Source: Candidatus Poribacteria bacterium (GTDB lineage Bacteria; Poribacteria; WGA-4E; UBA9662). From it: a DNA stretch of 37,376 nt. Positions within the stretch are counted from its first letter, which is position 1. Each line of letters opens with the position of its first letter. Made by a program: the position numbers and the translations under genes. The notes beneath the pieces were generated by a model. That model ran no database searches and was not told the origin of the DNA. It saw nothing but the letters and a program-made list of their open reading frames with translations. The stretch covers positions 1 to 37,376 of the forward strand of contig JASMLX010000060.1 in the NCBI GenBank assembly GCA_030748495.1, in the 5' to 3' direction. Of this stretch, positions 8,191 to 15,655 are shown in pieces.

Positions 8191-8991
8191 ATGGCTCTGA
8201 CTCTTTCAACACGAGATTTGGTCAAAAGCTACTCACGTCGAGGCCGCACAGTAGTAAACCAGGTTAGCATCGCTGTCAGTACCGGCGAGATCGTTGGTTT
8301 GCTGGGCCCAAACGGTGCTGGGAAATCGACCATCTTTTATATGATCGTGGGGTCGATACAACCTAATTCAGGGCAGATCCTCTTTGACCAGCAGGAGGTT
8401 ACCCTCTTACCAATGTACCAGCGAGCGAAACTTGGCATCGGCTACCTGCCTCAGGACAAATCGATTTTCCGCAAGCTAACGGTTGAGGAAAATATTGCCG
8501 CTGTGCTGGAGATACGTGGTATACCGAAGGTACAACGGAAAGCACGGCAGGAAGAATTGATGACCGAATTGGGTATCACCAGTTTAGCCAACCAAAAGGC
8601 ATATACCCTTTCAGGAGGTGAGTGTCGTCGGGCGGAAATCGCTCGTGCTTTAGCTACTGATCCTGCTTTTATTCTGCTTGATGAACCTTTTTCTGGCATA
8701 GATCCGATTGCTGTACAAGAGATTAAACAACTCGTTCTACAACTGAAAGACCGTGGCCTCGGTATTTTCATCACTGACCACAATGCGGTTGAAATGCTAG
8801 CCATTGTAGACCGTGCTTATTTAATTACCGACGGAAAGATCTCCTTGAGTGGAACGCCAACTGAACTCTTGGCAAGTCAAATGGCTCGAGAACATTACTT
8901 TGGTACGGGTTTTGCTCTGCCCCCTATCACTGACGATTCCCCCCAACCAAATCTGAGTCAGAAACCTTATCCTCTAAAAACCGTGGTTTAG
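8191..8991 (+). CDS. lptB: LPS export ABC transporter ATP-binding protein LptB
   Basis: LptB is the cytoplasmic ATPase that drives lipopolysaccharide extraction with LptF and LptG. The motifs are complete: Walker A GPNGAGKST (39-47), Q-loop in YLPQDKS (86-91), signature LSGGE (140-144), Walker B ILLDEP (161-166) and switch His197 in ITDHN. The 266 residues include a C-terminal extension of about 25 residues beyond the usual LptB end. Family-specific sequence such as RKLTVEENI and SGIDPIAVQ separates LptB from general ABC ATPases. It lies 45 bases after lptA and 9 bases before rpoN, the order found in proteobacteria. The lptF/G permease genes are not in this window. Confidence 0.97.
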   Translation: MALTLSTRDLVKSYSRRGRTVVNQVSIAVSTGEIVGLLGPNGAGKSTIFYMIVGSIQPNSGQILFDQQEVTLLPMYQRAKLGIGYLPQDKSIFRKLTVEENIAAVLEIRGIPKVQRKARQEELMTELGITSLANQKAYTLSGGECRRAEIARALATDPAFILLDEPFSGIDPIAVQEIKQLVLQLKDRGLGIFITDHNAVEMLAIVDRAYLITDGKISLSGTPTELLASQMAREHYFGTGFALPPITDDSPQPNLSQKPYPLKTVV

Positions 8992-9000
8992 ATCTCCGTC

Positions 9001-10503
9001 ATGCAGCTTGGGCTCCGTCAAACTATCAGTCAGAAACAGACCCAAAGCCTTGTCATCACACCTAAATTGCGTCAAGCAATCGAGGTTTTGTTGATGTCCC
9101 GCCTCGACCTTACCCAGCATCTCCGACTTCAGTTGGAAGAAAACCCAATGCTGGAAGAATTGTTGGAAGGTGAGCTAGAGGTCGAGATAGAGGAACCCTC
9201 CACTGAGGACGAGATTACCTCCGAGGAAACCACAGTTGACGAAAATGCCGTAGAGCCAGATCCTGAAATTGATCCCCCCTCTGAAGATGAGATTCAGCCC
9301 GACTTTGACTGGCAGGATTTTTTAGACGATTCGTTTTCGCCCAGCGAAAGGCTAACCTTTGAACACGGGGAAAATGATGAAGGTCCAGCGGAAGACGTGG
9401 CCCAACAAGAATCGTTGTTAGATCATTTGCAGGCACAACTTGATGTCTTATCTATCTCACCACAAGAGCGAGAGGTTGGCGAATACCTGATTGGCAACCT
9501 GGATCAGGACGGAATGTTAACCGTTACGTTGATAGAGGTCTCCGAAGTTATCGGTTGCTCCATCGAAGACGTGGAAGCTATGTTAACCTTCATCCAACGT
9601 CGTTTTGAACCTATTGGTATTGCCTTTCGCGATACACGGGAGACACTTCTAATTCAGTTGAGTCGCAACCAGGCAGCAACCAATCCTTTAGCAGAAAAGA
9701 TTCTAACCGATTGCTACGAGGACCTCAAACATTATCGGATTCGCCAACTTGCACAGAATCTAGATCTAAAAACAGATCAGGTCTTAGAGGCCGTTGATGC
9801 GATTGCTACATTAGATCCCTATCCAGGACGCAGGTTTACACAAGCTAGTAATCAAGAGAATCGCTACCGCGCCATTACTCCGGATGTGATGATCGAAGAG
9901 GTAGACGGTGAATATCTGATTACGACCAATGATAGTGGTATGCCGAAACTGCGCCTCAACAGCACATACTTGGACATGATTCAATACCGCGAAGACTCGC
10001 TTGATCCCAAAGCAAAACTGTGGTTAGAGGAATATCGTAGTAAAGCGATAGATATCCTCAATAGCGTTTACGAGCGACAACAGACTATTCAGAAGATTGC
10101 GGAGGCTATTTTTGAGGTTCAACGTGGATTTTTAGAGAAAGGGGTTAGTGGTCTCAAACCTCTCGTTCAACGAAGGATCGCAGAAATGGTCGGCGTCCAC
10201 GAATCAACTGTTAGTCGTGCTACTAGCGGTAAATATGCTCAGACACCGCAAGGGCTTTACAAGTTGGAATACTTTTTTAGTTCCAGTTTGACTACCGAAA
10301 TGGGTGAGATTTCGGCCACCAGTGTTCAAGACAAGATACAAGATCTAATTGAACAGGAAGATTCAGCCAAACCGCTCAGTGACGAGATGATTTCTCGTAC
10401 ACTGAAACAGGACGGTATCAGCGCGGCTCGACGAACCGTGACCAAATATCGGGAAAAGTTGGGAATTCCATCCTCTACTAAACGTCGACGGAAGTGGAAA
10501 TAA
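9001..10503 (+). CDS. rpoN: RNA polymerase sigma-54 factor
   Basis: Sigma-54 directs polymerase to -24/-12 promoters that need an AAA+ activator. The 500-residue protein has the Gln/Leu-rich activator-interacting region I (residues 1-50, LRQTISQKQTQSLVITPKLR). A long acidic region II follows (residues about 52-130), then the core-binding domain, the helix-turn-helix (RIAEMVGVHESTVSRATSGK, about 395-414), and the RpoN box ARRTVTKYRE at 476-485 (usually ARRTVAKYRE). It follows lptB by 9 bases and precedes hprK by 3. No sigma-54 activator or clear -24/-12 promoter was found in the window. Confidence 0.98.
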   Translation: MQLGLRQTISQKQTQSLVITPKLRQAIEVLLMSRLDLTQHLRLQLEENPMLEELLEGELEVEIEEPSTEDEITSEETTVDENAVEPDPEIDPPSEDEIQPDFDWQDFLDDSFSPSERLTFEHGENDEGPAEDVAQQESLLDHLQAQLDVLSISPQEREVGEYLIGNLDQDGMLTVTLIEVSEVIGCSIEDVEAMLTFIQRRFEPIGIAFRDTRETLLIQLSRNQAATNPLAEKILTDCYEDLKHYRIRQLAQNLDLKTDQVLEAVDAIATLDPYPGRRFTQASNQENRYRAITPDVMIEEVDGEYLITTNDSGMPKLRLNSTYLDMIQYREDSLDPKAKLWLEEYRSKAIDILNSVYERQQTIQKIAEAIFEVQRGFLEKGVSGLKPLVQRRIAEMVGVHESTVSRATSGKYAQTPQGLYKLEYFFSSSLTTEMGEISATSVQDKIQDLIEQEDSAKPLSDEMISRTLKQDGISAARRTVTKYREKLGIPSSTKRRRKWK

Positions 10504-10506
10504 CCG

Positions 10507-11520
10507 ATGCCAGACGCATTTACTATTGCTAAATTACTGCAATATCTCGAGTTGAAATTAGAACCGCTAGCTGGTAAAGAAGGCTTAGACCGCCGGATCT
10601 GTTCTGTGCAGTCGAACAGGCCCGGCTTAGCACTCTGCGGCTACTTTGATCATTTTGGACACGATAGAGTCCAGATCTTTGGCAATGGTGAAATCTCGTA
10701 CTTGCAACAGTTAGACTCCTCAGAGCAATATGCGATCTTAACCCGTTTTTTCTCTTATGAGATTCCGTGCCTTGTCATTACCAGCAGCCTAACCGCCCCC
10801 TCAGAAATGATAGCTCTTAGCAACAAGCAGCGGATCCCACTCTTACAGACCGAGCACGACTCCTCTACATTCACGACCCTTTTGCTTCACTTCCTCGAAA
10901 ACGAGTTTGGCCCAACGGAGTTTGTACACGGTAACCTAGTCGATGTTTACGGACTAGGTGTCTTAATCCTGGGTCAGAGCGGAATTGGCAAAAGTGAGGC
11001 CTCACTGGAACTATTGCGGAAAGGACACCGTCTAATAGCTGACGATACCGTATTGCTAAAAAAGATTTCGGAGCATCGCGTATTTGGCATTCGACCCAAC
11101 CCACTAAAACACTACATGGAGATCCGTGGGTTGGGTATTATCGACGTGGTTGCCCTCTTTGGCACCACAGCCGTTGGTAATCGAAAACAGGTAGAACTGG
11201 TAGTTACACTGGAACAATGGAATAGCGCCAGATCTTATGACCGAACCGGCTTGGAAAGCAAACCCTACCAATTTCACCAGGAGTCGATTTCTCATGTCGT
11301 TCTACCTGTTGCACCGGGACGTAATATCTCCAGCCTAATCGAAACGGCAGCAGCTAACCTGTGGAGTAAGAAATTGGGTATTAATGCTCCTGAGAACCTA
11401 AATCGAGCCTTAACGGACATGATGAACGATGAGCACAAAAAAGATCGCGTTGAGGAATGGCAACACCAAACGTTCCTCTTCTCCTCCCCCCAAGTTTTAG
11501 AAGTGGAGAAGAGCCAATAA
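10507..11520 (+). CDS. hprK: HPr(Ser) kinase/phosphorylase
   Basis: HprK phosphorylates and dephosphorylates Ser46 of HPr-type proteins, sensing ATP, phosphate and glycolytic state. At 337 residues it has the N-terminal HprK domain and a C-terminal kinase domain with VHGNLVDVYGLGVLI (His141), P-loop GQSGIGKS (156-163), HRLIADD (174-180) and the family signature MEIRGLGIIDV (204-214). A C-terminal PVAPGRNISSLIE block is also present. The motifs look intact, so both activities are plausible. It starts 3 bases after rpoN, and its TAA overlaps the ATG of the HPr-like gene (TAATG). This arrangement makes that small protein its likely substrate. Confidence 0.97.
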   Translation: MPDAFTIAKLLQYLELKLEPLAGKEGLDRRICSVQSNRPGLALCGYFDHFGHDRVQIFGNGEISYLQQLDSSEQYAILTRFFSYEIPCLVITSSLTAPSEMIALSNKQRIPLLQTEHDSSTFTTLLLHFLENEFGPTEFVHGNLVDVYGLGVLILGQSGIGKSEASLELLRKGHRLIADDTVLLKKISEHRVFGIRPNPLKHYMEIRGLGIIDVVALFGTTAVGNRKQVELVVTLEQWNSARSYDRTGLESKPYQFHQESISHVVLPVAPGRNISSLIETAAANLWSKKLGINAPENLNRALTDMMNDEHKKDRVEEWQHQTFLFSSPQVLEVEKSQ

Positions 11521-11798
11521 TGGTAAAAAAAACGGTTGCCGTTCAAAATGTGAATGGCCTGGATATGCAGACAGCAGCAGTGGTCGCAGAGAATTCTGGT
11601 CGGTTTCAGGCTGACATTTTCCTGCAACAAGGGAGCATGAAAGCTAACGCTAAAAGTGTCATGGGGGTGATGATGCTGGCTGCACGACGGAGTTCAGAAC
11701 TAACTATTATCACCGATGGTGAAGATGAGGAAATCGCCATGGTTAGGATAGAGTCTTTGTTGACAGAAGCCTTCGAAGTTGAGGCTACTTCTTCGTAA
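11520..11798 (+). CDS. HPr-like (Crh-like) protein with Asp at position 15
   Basis: A 92-residue HPr-fold protein. The regulatory site is conserved, with Ser46 in NAKSVMGVMML (residues 43-53), and the C-terminal TIITDGEDEEIAM region fits HPr. The PTS active site is not: the usual GLHARPA is GLDMQTA (13-19), so His15 is Asp and Arg17 is Gln. It therefore cannot accept phosphate from Enzyme I in the normal way, like Bacillus Crh, where His15 is Gln. The ATG overlaps the hprK stop, so the two are translationally coupled. The frame is open upstream to 11457, but 11520 is the natural start by length and coupling. A role as an HprK-controlled regulator is inferred. Confidence 0.9.
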   Translation: MVKKTVAVQNVNGLDMQTAAVVAENSGRFQADIFLQQGSMKANAKSVMGVMMLAARRSSELTIITDGEDEEIAMVRIESLLTEAFEVEATSS

Positions 11799-11984
11799 CG
11801 GATCTCTGCTTTAGCGACCAGAAATGAAACCAGTTCAAGAATCCAGTGATTGAAATTACCATCCAGATCATGACAATCATAGTCGAGACAACAAAGAATT
11901 GAGAATTCACAACGGATTAAACAGATTACGCGGCTAGTTTTAACCCCATCCCGGTTCACTTTGTAAAAGGCAAAAATTAGACCT

Positions 11985-12320
11985 CCTTCTGCTCTACGGA
12001 CGTTCCCGTCCCCTTGCTAAAGGAAAGTTCTGTGGGGTTAGAAGCCCACCACGGATTGGATTATGGGAAGAGGGGGTTGCAGAGGTAAAGTGCTGTTGGC
12101 AGATCTTGAGCGACGAACAGGTCGCTTAGAATCGTGCTTCGTTTTAAAAGGGGAGTTGGGGCTGCCATTCCAGCGAATGTGCCTGATCTTTAGTCGAAGG
12201 AATCCACATCTTTCCGACCCGTGGGCGGAGATGCCAAGTTACTTTCCATTGGCATACCATCATACCGTCCGTTCAGGTACCGTCCTCGACTTGCCTTCCA
12301 CTGTCTATCTCACCTACGAC
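11985..12320 (+). pseudogene. Decayed transposase fragment, IS30-like
   Basis: No intact gene is seen between the HPr-like gene and pta. Joining frames gives pieces that recall the IS30 catalytic domain. SPPRIGLWEEGVAE resembles the RIGDWEGDTV block, and after a frame change GKVLLADLERRTGRL resembles the LVERKTRY strand. SYFPLAYHHTVRSGTV resembles the YFAHPY-WERGTVEN block. The key acidic residues are lost. The assignment rests on weak, frame-shifted similarity and could be coincidence; a translated search against IS30 transposases would decide it. Positions 11799-11985 contain nothing I can identify. Confidence 0.35.
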
Positions 12321-12400
12321 TAGTCGAATCCCTGACCTTGATTTACCAGCATGGCAATAAGACTAAGCTGGTGAAATAATCTTCAAAAAGGTTTTAAATC

Positions 12401-13393
12401 ATGAACTTCATTCAACAATTTGTCAATCGGGCACGCAAAGGGAATAAGCGCCTCGTTTTTCCGGAGGGTGGGGACGAACGGATTCAAAGAACTGCCAGGC
12501 GACTTCTGGATAATGAAATTGTCCAACCGATACTTATCGGAGAGGTAAATGAACTAAACCAACAGGCCACCATTTGTGGTATATCGCTAGATGGAATTGA
12601 CATCGTTTGCCACAAAACTGCGCCTTGCCTCAGCGATTACGCCAATGCCTACAGTGCCACCAGGGCCGGAATACCGAAGAGGGTTGCGCTGCGTCTGTTA
12701 CGTCGCCCACTCATATTTGCCGGTATGATGGTCGCGCAGGGAGACGCGGACGGTTGTGTCGCTGGTGTGGTACATACCACGGCACGTGTCATCGAGGCTG
12801 CAGGTTTGACAATCGGATTTGCCGAAGGAGTCTCTGTGGCATCCAGTTGCTTCATCATGGTGATTCCCGATTCTTTGGGGTCGGCGAACAAAGTCCTGGT
12901 GTTCTCAGACTGCGCTGTCGTTATCCAGCCCACGGCGAAAGAATTAGCGCAGATTGCTGCCTCGACTGCGATAACTACCCGAACCCTTCTCGGCATCGAG
13001 CCCAAAGTAGCAATGCTTTCCTTTTCTACTAAAGGAAGTGCCTCGCATACAGATGTGGATAAGATTATCCAGGCTACACAAACCGTTCGTCGTCATATGC
13101 CTGACCTGATGATTGACGGCGAACTCCAGGGAGATACGGCTCTAGTAAAAACCGTAGCCGCTCGAAAACTGGTGGATAGCCCTGTGGCCGGCGATGCTAA
13201 TGTTCTGATCTTCCCTGATCTTGACGCAGGTAACATTGCCTACAAGCTTGTCCAATATTTGGCTAACGCGCAAACCTATGGACCACTGCTCCAAGGGTTT
13301 CGTAAACCGATGAATGATATGTCGCGCGGTGCGTCGGTGGAAGATCTGGTCGGTGTGGCAGCCATCACCGCGGTTCAAAGTGGGGGATGTTGA
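12401..13393 (+). CDS. pta: Phosphate acetyltransferase
   Basis: Pta interconverts acetyl-CoA and acetyl phosphate. The 330-residue, single-domain form is the usual short type, without the DRTGG/N-terminal domains of the E. coli enzyme. Recognisable blocks are LVFPEGGDERIQRTARRLL near residues 18-36, MMVAQGDADGCVAG near 108-121, MLSFSTKGSA near 205-214, the DGELQGDTAL region near 239-248, and the C-terminal VLIFPDLDAGNIAYKLVQ and MNDMSRGASVEDLV. AAAAGG lies about 10 bases before the ATG. No acetate kinase gene is adjacent. EutD/PduL-type functions are less likely, because EutD proteins share the fold but normally sit in microcompartment operons. Confidence 0.95.
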   Translation: MNFIQQFVNRARKGNKRLVFPEGGDERIQRTARRLLDNEIVQPILIGEVNELNQQATICGISLDGIDIVCHKTAPCLSDYANAYSATRAGIPKRVALRLLRRPLIFAGMMVAQGDADGCVAGVVHTTARVIEAAGLTIGFAEGVSVASSCFIMVIPDSLGSANKVLVFSDCAVVIQPTAKELAQIAASTAITTRTLLGIEPKVAMLSFSTKGSASHTDVDKIIQATQTVRRHMPDLMIDGELQGDTALVKTVAARKLVDSPVAGDANVLIFPDLDAGNIAYKLVQYLANAQTYGPLLQGFRKPMNDMSRGASVEDLVGVAAITAVQSGGC

Positions 13394-13624
13394 GCTAAAT
13401 AGTTTATGACACAATCGAGTGGAAAGCTAATTGATATCGTGGTTAGATCGGAGAAATTTCACCTGTTTAGTCCACATTTTACAACTCTTATACCTCTATT
13501 TTGTGTTTTGTCTCCCCGTCTACTCCTGATCAGGCCAATTTAAAGTTTATGTCGAGAGGAAAAACTAACGCTGTTAGGTGCTGAGTTCTTTCGGCAAAGC
13601 CATGGATGGCGTATTAGGATTTAT
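13394..13624. other. Intergenic region upstream of the CBM9-like gene
   Basis: No gene is visible. The sequence around 13590-13612 (GGCAAAGCCATGGATGGC) can form a small hairpin, but it lacks the surrounding conserved parts of any riboswitch I know. The promoter of the next gene lies at its right edge. Confidence 0.35.
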
Positions 13625-13653
13625 TTGTCATTGGGTGCCAAATAAGTTATATT
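13625..13653 (+). promoter_or_regulatory. Promoter of the CBM9-like gene
   Basis: TTGTCA (13625-13630), a 17-base spacer and TATATT (13648-13653) fit a vegetative sigma-70 promoter. It would give a leader of about 80 bases before the ATG at 13742. Confidence 0.55.
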
Positions 13654-13741
13654 TTGTTCGCATCACGTTTAGCGTGGATAAGGATTCATCACCGAGCGAT
13701 GATGGCAAAATTTCAGGAAATTAAAAAGAGGAAATGACTTT

Positions 13742-14563
13742 ATGAATAGATCTATAAAACGGTTTAGTTTAGTTTTCGTCTTGCTTTTAAATGTAGCTTT
13801 GTTATCAGAGGCCCAAAATCGCAGTAAAACCCACGATGTCTACGAAGCCCTAACGGGTGTGGATATTAAGGTCGATGGAAAAATGTCAGATTGGGATGGC
13901 GTCTTTGACGCTGTCGTTGGCACCAATGGAAAGCCATTTATCGACTTACCCGCCGGCGATGGGGGCAAAAAAGCCTTTCAGGAACACGGTGGTGGCAAGT
14001 GGAATGGCAAAGATGACCATCGTACTGGAATTATGATGGTTTGGAACCCAGATGCCTTTTACGTTGGCTTGCTTGTCACCGACGATAAACACGATGACCC
14101 GCCCAATGGTTGGAACGGTGATACCCTCCAGTTTGCCCTAGAGACAAGTGGTAAACGAAAAGCAGGTCTCCCTATGATCCTTTACAATATGGGGTTGGCC
14201 AAAGGAAAAATGGTCATTAACAATGAAAAAGCGGGTAAAAATGGTCTCGGTGATAAGGATGTGATGATTGTCCGTGACGAAGCCGCCAAAAAGACCTATT
14301 ATGAAGTCAAATTAGCGGCAGAAGAGATACTGAAAAAAGGCAAGTTCCAGAAAGGCATGGAATTTGGCGTTGGTATCTGTGTTAATGACGGAGACCCACC
14401 TGGCGAAAAAGGCCAAAAAGGTTGGAGTGGTTGGTATTGTCACTCTATCGTCCACGGCAAAAATTCAGAGAAAACAGGCTTGCTCCGTTTAACCGACAAG
14501 ACGTTATCCGTTAATGCTAATGGGAAACTAACTACTAACTGGTCGAGGATCCGGACTCACTAA
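13742..14563 (+). CDS. Secreted carbohydrate-binding family 9-like protein
   Basis: A 273-residue protein with a signal peptide (residues 1-24, cleavage probably after SEA) and one CBM9-like/DOMON-type beta-sandwich. Characteristic are the opening DIKVDGKMSDWDGVFDAVVG (about 40-59), WNPDAFYVGLLVTDDKHDD, WNGDTLQFALETSG and the closing GLLRLTDKTLSVN. Lone CBM9-like domains bind glycan ends or haem-like ligands at the cell surface; the ligand here is unknown. GAGGA lies 9 bases before the ATG. The last residues, NGKLTTNWSRIRTH, repeat the tail found on the two jelly-roll proteins at 2901-4446, although the domains differ. A strong hairpin follows the stop. Confidence 0.85.
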   Translation: MNRSIKRFSLVFVLLLNVALLSEAQNRSKTHDVYEALTGVDIKVDGKMSDWDGVFDAVVGTNGKPFIDLPAGDGGKKAFQEHGGGKWNGKDDHRTGIMMVWNPDAFYVGLLVTDDKHDDPPNGWNGDTLQFALETSGKRKAGLPMILYNMGLAKGKMVINNEKAGKNGLGDKDVMIVRDEAAKKTYYEVKLAAEEILKKGKFQKGMEFGVGICVNDGDPPGEKGQKGWSGWYCHSIVHGKNSEKTGLLRLTDKTLSVNANGKLTTNWSRIRTH

Positions 14564-14579
14564 CCTCGATCTACGGTTT

Positions 14580-14609
14580 AGATTCTTTGACCGATTGGTT
14601 GAAGAATCT
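14580..14609 (+). terminator. Hairpin after the CBM9-like gene
   Basis: AGATTCTT and AAGAATCT (14580-14587 and 14602-14609) pair perfectly, and the inner TGACC/GGTTG extends the stem to 13 pairs with two G-U pairs and a GATT loop. It begins 17 bases after the stop. The following sequence is pyrimidine-rich but lacks a clean U run, so termination is likely but not certain. Confidence 0.5.
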
Positions 14610-14635
14610 AATCTTCCCCCTCTTTCACTCACCCT

Positions 14636-15095
14636 CTACTCGGCGATTGATACAACAAAGTAACTCCAGTTCCTGATTTTCGATAGCTCTGGCCGGCCTT
14701 CAGTCTCCTGCCAATAGATCCCCGTTTTTTGGTTAAAGACACTTAAAAACCCCGAGATGCTGCTCTGCGTGATCTCACCAAAAAGCGCTGAGAATATAGA
14801 TGATCTCACTCAAATGTGGCCTATTGTCTACGGCCCTGCTGCCAATTCCTGTGTAGTTCCACCGTCATAAGCGAACATGTGTCGTAGAGTGATCTCTGAG
14901 AAGCAGACCGGTCCACCCATTAAGCTTTAGAGTAGAGTCCATCTACCTTTGAGTGTCGAATAAACTGATCAAAGTCTGGTGTAAGTTGCCAGCAATCTCC
15001 GTTGACCGTTTGATGATGGCTAACTCGGTACCAATAATCGGCAAATTGTGTGTGGCCTCGATCAAAGACCTATATAAACCTGTATAAAATAGGTT
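14636..15095 (-). pseudogene. Decayed unidentified gene
   Basis: Read on the minus strand, two frames join into a protein-like sequence of about 150 codons with one frameshift and two internal stops. The upstream part starts near 15080 with VFDRGHTQFADYWYRV and continues through CWQLTPDFDQFIRHSKVDG. The second part reads LMGGPVCFSEITLRHMFAYD, two stops, then IFSALFGEITQSSISGFLSV and a final run ending RNWSYFVVSIAE before TAG at 14636-14638. Composition is that of a real soluble protein. I do not recognise the family. Bases between 15095 and 15178 hold nothing I can identify. Confidence 0.5.
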
Positions 15096-15177
15096 ATCTC
15101 AGCCCAGGTCAGGATGTTGCCTGGTGGTAAGTACCCGTTCTGTTTGAGAATTGGCAATCCTCTTTCTTATCGTCATC

Positions 15178-15206
15178 TTGCGTTCATTAGTAGTCGGTAG
15201 TATACT
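15178..15206 (+). promoter_or_regulatory. Promoter of the 15271 / PhyH gene pair
   Basis: TTGCGT (15178-15183), a 17-base spacer and TATACT (15201-15206). The leader to the ATG at 15271 would be about 58 bases. Confidence 0.45.
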
Positions 15207-15270
15207 GAAATAGCCTCATCAAATTTTAGATTCGTCAGACCTGAATTCAGGTTGCGGGAGTTAGCTAACT

Positions 15271-15642
15271 ATGGACACCAAAATTAAAAATCACCTGAGT
15301 CAATGCCGTCAAAAACTGGAGAACGGGCAACTCCAGGCGGTAGATTTAGACCAACTCGAAGCACTACTCACGACATCGAACCACCGTCGAAACCAGACTA
15401 TTATGTATCTCTACTCCAAATCAACCAACATGCGGTCGCCTCTATCGGGCTGGTCGATTTACGATCCGTATCGAGACGACGAACCAGAACTGCCCTCTCA
15501 GCATCCACCATACAGATCGGTACTGGATGCCGTGGGTGATGGGTGGCGCATCCTCCAGTTCCCACGACCGGAAAATTTCCCATTTTCGGATATCGATAAC
15601 AACTACCTCGCTTTCGAGTTTATTTTGGAAAAATTCACTTAG
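15271..15642 (+). CDS. Conserved-looking hypothetical protein paired with PhyH
   Basis: A 123-residue protein with a helical N-terminus (residues 1-33), a variable middle containing SGWSIYDPYRDDEPELPSQH, and a compact end with VLDAVGDGWRILQFPRPEN and YLAFEFILEKFT. I do not recognise a named domain. There is no signal peptide. Its stop codon overlaps the AGGAG ribosome binding site of the PhyH gene, whose ATG follows 13 bases later, so the two are surely co-expressed and may act together. The aromatic, acidic C-terminal half suggests a small folded domain. Function unknown. Confidence 0.7.
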   Translation: MDTKIKNHLSQCRQKLENGQLQAVDLDQLEALLTTSNHRRNQTIMYLYSKSTNMRSPLSGWSIYDPYRDDEPELPSQHPPYRSVLDAVGDGWRILQFPRPENFPFSDIDNNYLAFEFILEKFT

Positions 15643-15655
15643 GAGATATCAACAG

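Noticed and set aside
12607..13032. Long overlapping frame inside pta
   Set aside because: It is a shadow of pta: rich in Cys, Arg and His and in a different frame from a clearly functional gene.
13585..13615. GGCAAAGCCATGGATGGC as part of a cyclic-di-GMP riboswitch
   Set aside because: Only a short hairpin resembles it; the GGCAAACC loop, second stem and tetraloop receptor of that riboswitch are not present.
15000..15095. VFDRGHTQFADYW looked like the DRGYxDF block of IS4-type transposases
   Set aside because: The downstream frames continue as a different protein-like sequence with none of the later IS4 blocks, so I list it as an unidentified decayed gene instead.
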